From the NCBI RefSeq assembly GCF_001905145.1, contig NZ_LWLB01000018.1:1-38691 (forward strand): DNA of 38,691 nucleotides. Reading direction: 5' to 3'. Positions within the stretch are counted from its first letter, which is position 1, and each line of letters begins with the position of its first letter. The translations under genes were made by a program, and so were the position numbers. The notes under the pieces are model-generated. The model ran no database searches. It was not told where the DNA came from and saw nothing but the letters and a program-made list of their open reading frames with translations. The DNA is from Nocardiopsis sp. TSRI0078. GTDB taxonomy: Bacteria > Actinomycetota > Actinomycetes > Streptosporangiales > Streptosporangiaceae. Below are positions 36,451 to 38,691 of the stretch, piece by piece.

Positions 36451-38061
36451 TCAGTCCCGGTTCCTGTCCTGGTAGCCGCGACCGCGCTCACCGTGGTCGC
36501 GTTCACGGCCGCGGTCCTCGTGGCCACCGTCACGGTCGCGGTACTCCTGGCCGCGTCCGCCGTGGTTGCGCTCCCGGCCGCGGTCCTGCTCATCCGCGTC
36601 GCGGCCCCCGCGCGGGGACGGCGCCTCCTCCGGAAGCTCCTGCTCCTCGGCGTCGGTCCAGACGATGCCGTCCTCGGCGTCGTAGTCGACCAGCTCCAGG
36701 CCCTCCAGCGCGGCCAGGCGCTCGTCCGCGTCGGTGACACCGTCGCTGTCCACGGCCGAGGCGCGGGAGAAGTACTCGCGCGCGTCGTCCTCGCGGCCCA
36801 GCTCCTCCAGGACGTCGGCGTAGGCGTAGAAGAGGCGGGCGACCCACGGACGGGCGCGCCGCTCCTTGAGCTCGGGCACCTGGAGCTCGGCCAGGGCCGC
36901 CTTGGTGTCGCCCATGTCACGACGGGCGCCGGAGGCGACGATACGCAGCTCGATGCGGTCGGCGGCGTCCAGGTCCTTGGCCGCCGGGTCGTTGGCGATC
37001 TCCAGCGCCCGCTCGGGGCGGCCCAGGCCACGCTCGCAGTCGGCCATGATCGCGAGGAAGTTGTCGCGGCCGCTCATCCGGCGCGCGGCACGCAGGTCGG
37101 ACAGGGCCTCCTGCCACTTGCCCACGGTGTAGGCGGCGACGCCGGAGGCCTCCCGCACGCCGGGAACGCGCGACGCCTTGCGGCGGGCATAGGAGGCGTG
37201 GGCGTAGGCCCGCTCGGGGTCCTCGTCCAGGAGCATGCCGGCGGCGACGATGTGCTTGCCGATCAGCTCGGCCAGCGACTTGGGCAGCGAGTGGAGGTCG
37301 CGCTTGGTCTCCGAGTCCAACTGGGCGTAGCCGGCCTCCTCTGGAAGCTGGGGCGCGATGTCCGCCGGGTCGCGCTCCTCACGCGGACCGCGCCGGTCGT
37401 CCCGGCGGTCCCCTCCGCGGAAGCCGCCACCACGGCGGTCGTCCCGGCGGTCCCCGCCACGAAAGCCGCCGCCACGACGGTCATCGCGGCCCCGGGGACC
37501 TCCACCGGAGCGGTCGTCCCGCCCGCGGTAGCCGCCGCCACGGCGGTCATCGCGCCCGCGGAAACCACCCCGGTCACGTTCATCACGGCGGTCACGGTCG
37601 TCACGGCCCCGGAAACCACCCCGGTCACGGTCATCACGGCGGTCACGGTCGTCACGGCCCCGGAAACCACCCCGATCGCGATCGTCACGGCGGTCACGGT
37701 CATCGCGGCCCCGGAAACCACCCCGGTCACGGTCATCACGGCGGTCACGGTCGTCACGACCCCGGAAACCACCCCGATCGCGATCATCGCGGCGGTCACG
37801 GTCATCGCGGCCCCGGAAACCACCCCGGTCACGGTCATCACGGCGGTCGCCGCGGCCCTGGTAGCCACCGCGATCACTGCGCCGGGCACCCCCGCCCCGG
37901 TCGTCGCGCCCTCTGTGGTCCCGGTTCCCCGAACCGCTGTAGCCGGACCGGGCACGGGGTCCGTCACCGCGGCCCCGACCACCAGGCCCACCGGAGCGGT
38001 AACCGCCACGCTCGTTGGCTCCGGAGTCCTCGCGGTCTCCCGATCGGCTGTCCTCAGTCAT
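36451..38061 (-). CDS. TPR protein with Arg/Asp/Gly-repeat N-terminus (Rv1691-like)
   Basis: A 536-residue protein. Residues 1-225 are a low-complexity, disordered tract made of RDDR and GGFRGR elements, with six perfect or near-perfect 17-residue repeats (72-173). Residues about 240-460 form a helical TPR-like domain (LAELIGKHIVAAGMLL, EDPERAYAHASYARRKAS, WQEALSDLRAARRMSG, GRPERALEIANDP). The C-terminus (about 475-536) is again charged and Arg/Glu/Gly-rich. The mixed Arg-Asp sequence with Gly-Phe-Arg-Gly boxes suggests RNA binding or phase separation. The ATG gives a good N-terminus but only a weak GGACGG upstream. M. tuberculosis Rv1691 is the likely TPR relative. Located next to an rRNA operon. 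Confidence 0.88.
   Translation of the reverse strand: MTEDSRSGDREDSGANERGGYRSGGPGGRGRGDGPRARSGYSGSGNRDHRGRDDRGGGARRSDRGGYQGRGDRRDDRDRGGFRGRDDRDRRDDRDRGGFRGRDDRDRRDDRDRGGFRGRDDRDRRDDRDRGGFRGRDDRDRRDDRDRGGFRGRDDRDRRDERDRGGFRGRDDRRGGGYRGRDDRSGGGPRGRDDRRGGGFRGGDRRDDRRGGGFRGGDRRDDRRGPREERDPADIAPQLPEEAGYAQLDSETKRDLHSLPKSLAELIGKHIVAAGMLLDEDPERAYAHASYARRKASRVPGVREASGVAAYTVGKWQEALSDLRAARRMSGRDNFLAIMADCERGLGRPERALEIANDPAAKDLDAADRIELRIVASGARRDMGDTKAALAELQVPELKERRARPWVARLFYAYADVLEELGREDDAREYFSRASAVDSDGVTDADERLAALEGLELVDYDAEDGIVWTDAEEQELPEEAPSPRGGRDADEQDRGRERNHGGRGQEYRDRDGGHEDRGRERDHGERGRGYQDRNRD
37543..37848 (-). repeat. Six tandem 51-bp coding repeats
   Basis: Six head-to-tail 51-bp units encode DRRDDRDRGGFRGRDDR; the sixth has one Asp-to-Glu change. 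Units are nearly identical in DNA and stay in frame. Degenerate shorter units (11 and 14 residues) continue to about residue 223. The 51-bp length is a multiple of three, so copy-number change would keep the frame. Confidence 0.92.
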
Positions 38062-38601
38062 CCAACCCGTCCGTCAACACTCAAAAGCGCTGCCACCTTG
38101 ACCAGTAGCAGCGCGTCATAGTACTTCGTACACTCCAGCTTACGACATGGCGTCGATGCTCACCGCCAAAGCACAGGTGCCCTACGCCCCACCCGCCCAC
38201 ATCAGTAAGCGGTACCCGCCCGAAGGGGTGTGGGTAGGGCCTTGGGAGATCCCTGGCCCCGCTCACCCCAAGGACCACTAAGAAGCCGCGCGTCCACTCC
38301 TGGGCCCCTCGACCACGCGCGGGAGAGCGCTCCCGGGAGCGTGCCTTCAGCCCTCCGCAGAGGGGGGTGCACGACTGCGGGCACACCGGTCACCGGCAAG
38401 TCACCGGCAAGCCCCCAGCGGTGACCGCACACCGCACGGGACACGCACGCCGGAGAACGGACCGGCCTCAAGCAACCAGGCACCAGTAGAGCGCAGGCTG
38501 GTGCGTAACCACGCACCCGTAGAGCGTCCAGCCGCGGGCCGCCCCCGGGAAGGGCACCCAGCAACAAACACCCGTTTTCACACACGCACAAGCGCAGACA
38601 C
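38062..38601. other. Gene-free region between the TPR gene and 5S terminator
   Basis: About 540 bases without a credible gene. Seen: a minus-strand TACTAT (38118-38123) as a possible -10 for the TPR gene, a 14-base palindrome (CGCTCCCGGGAGCG, 38328-38341), a tandem TCACCGGCAAG pair (38390-38411), and a 7-bp hairpin (38500-38517). An open frame here on the minus strand has Cys-rich composition and no ribosome-binding site. Likely the downstream flank of the rRNA operon. Confidence 0.5.
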
Positions 38602-38637
38602 AAAAAAGAGGGGGCCGCCCACAAGCGACCCCCCCTT
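38602..38637 (-). terminator. rRNA operon terminator
   Basis: Just past the 5S 3' end on the minus strand: a G-rich arm (seven Gs), TCGC, a loop, GCGG and a C-rich arm, followed by CTCTTTTTTG. The T run makes it a classical factor-independent terminator, which is rare elsewhere in this window. Confidence 0.8.
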
Positions 38638-38649
38638 CACGAAAAACCG

Positions 38650-38691
38650 TGGCAGCAACCTACTCTCCCACCCCACCACAGGGCAGTACCA
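38650..38691 (-). rRNA. rrf: 5S rRNA, 3' end only
   Basis: Reading on the minus strand, TGGTACTGCCCTGTGGTGGG and the next bases GTGGGAGAGTAGG, ending TTGCTGCCAC, match the 3' part of actinobacterial 5S rRNA, with its conserved GGGAGAGUAGG. About 42 of some 117 bases are in the window; the 5' part and the 23S and 16S genes should lie to the right. Confidence 0.92.

Noticed and set aside
37543..37848. The 51-bp repeats as a CRISPR array
   Set aside because: Units are contiguous with no unique spacers and lie inside one long coding frame.
38328..38341. 14-base palindrome as an attachment or integration site
   Set aside because: No integrase, tRNA gene or direct-repeat partner is present.
38202..38624. 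A 140-codon minus-strand open frame downstream of the 5S gene
   Set aside because: It begins in the rRNA terminator region, has Cys/Pro/Arg-rich sequence, no ribosome-binding site and no recognised motif.

Overview
This is a very GC-rich, gene-dense chromosomal segment of an actinomycete. The third-codon GC bias, the many GTG starts, RbpA, WhiA, SteA/SteB and the gene order all point that way. The protein sequences look most like Nocardiopsis or a related member of the Streptosporangiales; that assignment is from recall, not from a search. I see no insertion sequence, phage, CRISPR array, tRNA or plasmid gene. The right edge is the 3' end of a 5S rRNA gene read leftward, so an rRNA operon lies just outside the window.

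Left third (1-15.3 kb), almost all on the minus strand: uvrC-rapZ-yvcK-(DUF488)-whiA, then gap-pgk-tpiA, then secG and rbpA. This is the conserved actinobacterial block joining nucleotide excision repair, cell-envelope and developmental regulators, and lower glycolysis. A plus-strand mscS-type channel diverges from uvrC and converges on a Tat-exported Rieske protein. uvrA follows with a LexA-box promoter.

Middle (15.3-27.6 kb), also minus strand: a terC-family manganese exporter behind a probable yybP-ykoY riboswitch, then a long leftward run. The run is a UbiK-like coiled-coil protein, a 59-residue protein, tlyA, ppnK and recN. It continues with a tightly overlapped five-gene envelope cluster: steA, steB, a WecA/MraY-like membrane protein, a MurJ-like flippase and a family-4 glycosyltransferase. 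This cluster is the best candidate for an undescribed system. It holds most of what a lipid-linked glycan pathway needs, coupled to the cell-separation proteins SteA/SteB.

Right third (27.6-38.7 kb) is a mixed-strand accessory block of mostly single-gene units: SCP2, DUF1015, a frameshifted serine beta-lactamase-like gene, an AAC(3)-like acetyltransferase, a HAD phosphatase, an SSB-like protein, a metallo-beta-lactamase-fold hydrolase, a tandem GNAT and a NUDIX hydrolase. It ends with a TPR protein that has a striking Arg/Asp/Gly tandem-repeat N-terminus, next to the rRNA operon. The 59-residue gene, the HAD phosphatase and the TPR protein recall the adjacent M. tuberculosis genes Rv1693, Rv1692 and Rv1691, so the block may be an expansion inside an ancestral cluster.

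Regulatory elements that can be read directly include a DasR-like site overlapping an extended -10 upstream of gap, a LexA box upstream of uvrA, a BlaI/CopY-like palindrome upstream of the Rieske gene, several strong hairpins, and several starts that look leaderless.
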